Below are positions 61,408 to 64,000 of a stretch of 64,000 nt of DNA, one piece after another. Source of the DNA: Chrysogorgia sp. JL179-B06 (taxonomy: Eukaryota > Cnidaria > Anthozoa > Scleralcyonacea > Chrysogorgiidae). The notes below the pieces were generated by a model. That model saw only the letters and a list, made by a program, of their open reading frames with translations. It was not told the DNA's origin and did no database searches. The number at the start of each line of letters is the position of its first letter. Positions within the stretch are counted from its first letter, which is position 1. The stretch lies in NCBI GenBank assembly GCA_035772405.1, contig JAYKKM010000226.1, positions 496,001 through 560,000 of the forward strand. Reading direction: 5' to 3'. The translations under genes and the position numbers were made by a program.

Positions 61408-61695
61408 GATCGAGGATGACCATGAAATCTTGTTGGTCAGCAGTCACATTAACTAGATAACATCAAGGGAATCGAGGTATATAATCGTCAGAATTTTGTC
61501 ACTTAACCATAAAATAACCGCTAACCCCAAAACAACTTAGATCCTAACCCTAACGCCCCACCTAATGAGTTTTCTAACCCTAACCCCTCCCCCCCCCCCG
61601 CCTTAAGTGTCTTCCTAACCCTCCCGCCTCGATTCCCTTGATGTTATCCAGTTAATGTGACTGCTGACCAACAAGATTTCATGCTCATCCTCGAT
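61408..61695. mobile_element. Foldback enclosing telomere-like repeat copy 3
   Basis: Arms of about 70 bp: ATCGAGGATGACCATGAAAT to GGGAATCGAGG on the left, matched by CCTCGATTCCC to ATCCTCGAT on the right, with only two or three mismatches. The enclosed part (61475-61620) is the dispersed telomere-like repeat, so the arms probably define a MITE that carried it. Confidence 0.8.
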
Positions 61696-62400
61696 AGCTG
61701 TCAAAACTGGTAAACAACTCCAAATATGGAACGCCACCCTTGGGAGAATTTATATCTTTAGCTTGCGCTTCGCGACAATTCCCTCAACAACTACGGCCTG
61801 GCTACATTTAATGAAACTAAAACAAAATTCCCCTATTTTTTATCAACTCGTTTTGATATATACTAAAACAATTATTAACCTCAGTGTCGGTGAACAGTGG
61901 TGAATACCAGAAGACGCCAGCTCATGGCGGCAAATATATATGTGCAGCATTCGATCAAGACTTGTAGTAGTTCTATGAGAAATGTTCAATTTTGACTAAA
62001 AGTTTAGGGCGATATATTGTCTAGTGCACGATATACATTATTTATTATGCCAATTCTTACCATGCATAGATATTGAAAAGATATGGTCGCCTCGGTTGCT
62101 GCTACCAAACTTGATTATAAAATAAGTCGTGTCTTACGCACGCTGTGATTGGTCAGTTACCATGTTTATATCAGGCTTTAGTATAAATTGACAAGTTTAT
62201 ATCACAAATCCTCAATTTTGATTGGCTATCGCAGGAGTTACTATCCCCTGATATAAACCTCTGCGGAAAAAGTCGCCTGATTTCGAAAGAATATTTACTT
62301 TTTTCCATGAAAAAGCGAAATAAAAGTTATTTCTTGGGTTAGAAAGTTGTAAATTTATACTAAAACAATTAGACAACTCGCCCTTGTTTTCTATGAGCGA

Positions 62401-62430
62401 TAGTCAACTCGGCTCCGCCTCGTTGACTAT
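62401..62430. repeat. Hairpin AGTCAAC...GTTGACT
   Basis: AGTCAACTCGGCTCCGCCTC then GTTGACT. One of three GC-rich palindromes in 62350-63060 linked by TATACTAAAACAATTAG phrases, typical of an AT-rich MITE family with palindromic modules. Confidence 0.65.
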
Positions 62431-62497
62431 CTGCTCTTAGTATAATTTCTGAGCTTAAACGAGCTCTGATTGGCTGACTGGCCAGTAAATCTGAGAC

Positions 62498-62526
62498 GAT
62501 AGTCACCGCGTAGCGCGGTGACTATC
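62498..62526. repeat. Perfect palindrome GATAGTCACCGC...GCGGTGACTATC
   Basis: Twelve-base perfect arms around GTAGC. Confidence 0.85.
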
Positions 62527-62960
62527 ACTTTACTAGAAATCATACTTGAAAAAGTGTTTTTTTGTAACCAGACTATATTTATTCGTTCCAGTCCCTCTCG
62601 GAATCATCATTTTGATGTATGGTTTCTAAAACACGACGAAATTTTTTTCAAAATGGCGACTATATTATTATAACTAAAAAATCGTCGAAAAGGCTCAAAA
62701 ACTTAGCATAAAGACATTGTATATATCAGGTTTCTCTCAAGATAGAACTGTCTAAGGGTAAGGAAGTTGTTTATCGTATAATTATTTGTATTTGTACGTC
62801 CGTTTTGATCGTAGTGTGTTTTTGAAAGCTGTCAAGCGTGAGAAAACATCGAGCATAACACAGTTCAAACTGTCTATTTAAAACTTCTCAATTGAATATT
62901 CAGTTCAAGCCTGAAATTATACTAAAACAATTAGTCACCTCAGTCTCGGTGATTATCGTT

Positions 62961-62995
62961 ATATTTACCTCGCCGCTTCGCGGCTCGGTAAATAT
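62961..62995. repeat. Palindrome ATATTTACC...GGTAAATAT
   Basis: Nine-base arms enclosing TCGCCGCTTCGCGGCTC, itself partly self-complementary. The flanks CGATAATCACCGAGACTGAG (minus) and CGATAGTCACCTCGACTTC (plus) are also inverted, so it sits at the centre of a larger foldback. Confidence 0.75.
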
Positions 62996-63072
62996 TCAAC
63001 GATAGTCACCTCGACTTCAGTGACTAATTGTTAAATAGAAAACGCGGGCTCGTTGTCTAATTGTTAAATATA

Positions 63073-63220
63073 ACATGGATAGATTACGCCATCGTGATAC
63101 GCCATCAATTATGGCTATACGCCATCAATTAGCCATCATACGCCATCAATTAGCCATCATACGCCATCAATTAGCCATCAATTAGCCATCATACGCCATC
63201 AATTAGACATCACGGCGCCA
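63073..63220 (+). repeat. Minisatellite with ATACGCCATCAATTAGCCATC unit variants
   Basis: About six copies of a unit near 21 bp, TACGCCATCAATTAGCCATC, one of them shortened by 8 bp to a doubled CAATTAGCCAT. Confidence 0.85.
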
Positions 63221-63298
63221 TCATACGCAGTAAGGAGAATTTCCGTGTTGATAAAAAATATATTTGTACATTTATTCGCTTTCTACGGGTTATTTTAT

Positions 63299-63468
63299 AA
63301 AAGAAATAGAAAACATTTTTATCCGTGTTCTCATACGTTATATAAACACTCGTGGAAGTTTGGGAGAACTCGAAATCGCGTGAAACCACTATGATTTCTC
63401 GTTCTCCCAAACTTCCACTCGTGTTTATATAACCGCATGTAAACACGGAAAATGTTTTCTATTTCTTA
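63299..63468. repeat. 170-bp palindrome
   Basis: AAGAAATAGAAAACATTTTT, CCGTGTT, TATATAAACACTCGTGGAAG and TTTGGGAGAACTCG on the left match their complements on the right (CTCCCAAACTTCCACTCGTG, TGTTTATATAAC, AAAATGTTTTCTATTTCTT). The spacer is about 24 bp. It has no coding content and is probably a MITE. Confidence 0.8.
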
Positions 63469-64000
63469 AACAAAGTCTTTCAATGTCGATTTCTACTTGA
63501 CTGACCAGCCTTATCACATGGCTTCTCTAACAGTTAAACATAAAAATGAAAACATGGTTATATTCGTTGATACAGTATCACGAGGTTTTTGAACTACGGT
63601 ATTCCTGCAGAAAAACACAGTTTAGGAAACCATTAAACACATTTTAGGAAACCGTTAAATCAATATAAATTTCACTTACCCTAGTGTTTATCTCTTCAAT
63701 AGCTCTGCCCGGATATTCAATCTTGTTAGAAAACATTATAATTTACTGTCATTTTCGCAAAAATACTTTTCTCGAGACATGAAAAAAACACTCTCTCTTC
63801 TTCTGGCCAGACTTTGGACTTAAAAAAGTGGCGTGATATTACGTGCTTAGGTCATGTTAATTACGTCACTAACAGACACTGTGTGGTTTCAACACGGCAG
63901 CGTGTCTTTCTAACTTCCTGGCGTGTTGTCACAAGAGAGAGTCTTGGACCGGTTTTTTCACAGGTTTTTTATATGGTAGAAACCAGTTACGGTTTTAATT
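63469..64000. other. No gene seen to window end
   Basis: AT-rich sequence. GTGTGGTTTCAACACGG and GGCGTGTTGTCAC near 63880-63930 repeat the words of the 59.7-60.1 kb cluster. Confidence 0.45.

Overview
The window is eukaryotic nuclear DNA from an animal, most likely a marine invertebrate and perhaps a cnidarian. It is AT-rich and gene-poor, full of decayed retrotransposons, foldback elements and minisatellites, with one single-exon class A GPCR relic. The phylum is an inference from the transposon mix; no host gene fixes it.

The outstanding object is a 19.5 kb Polinton/Maverick (endogenous, adintovirus-like DNA virus) at 37806-57341. Its long terminal inverted repeats each begin with a 167-bp palindrome that could fold into a terminal hairpin. 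Leftward genes: a left-end conserved protein, the packaging ATPase, the double-jelly-roll major capsid protein, a tandem pair of membrane-protein genes, a DDE integrase with a C-terminal chromodomain, and a candidate minor capsid protein. Rightward genes: a 470-aa membrane-anchored protein, a fiber-like protein, two tiny proteins (one with a myristoylation-type N-terminus, one very basic), a Bro-N/VRR-NUC-like fusion, three small membrane proteins, a VLTF3-like zinc-ribbon protein and protein-primed DNA polymerase B. A type II thymidine kinase and a C2H2-finger protein lie on the minus strand within the right half. Thus a morphogenesis module, an integration module and a replication/nucleotide/transcription module are all present; no maturation protease was recognised. 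Six genes each carry exactly one single-base indel and the integrase is split by a 1.18 kb hAT-type insertion with a perfect 8-bp target duplication. The copy therefore looks recent but is broken as given, or its sequence holds indel errors.

Left of it: 1-0.7 kb non-LTR reverse transcriptase debris; 2.9-5.5 kb a rearranged Ty3/gypsy relic; 6.8-12.3 kb a 17-bp satellite interrupted by an inverted pair of 5'-truncated Penelope-like elements with hammerhead ribozyme motifs; 12.3-14.2 kb two more reverse transcriptase tails; 14.7-18.3 kb a minus-strand gypsy with a 129-bp LTR; 18.9-19.8 kb a LINE tail with a PHD-like finger; 20.5-22.4 kb a large foldback carrying a nested TA-flanked MITE; 26.1-26.9 kb the GPCR relic; 30.6-31.6 kb a MITE; 31.7-37.8 kb a plus-strand gypsy split by a CR1/L2-like LINE and adjoining the Polinton.

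Right of it, 57.3-64 kb shows no gene, only palindromes, minisatellites and telomere-like dispersed repeats. The order of insertion can be read: gypsy first, then LINE and Polinton into or beside it, then hAT into the Polinton.
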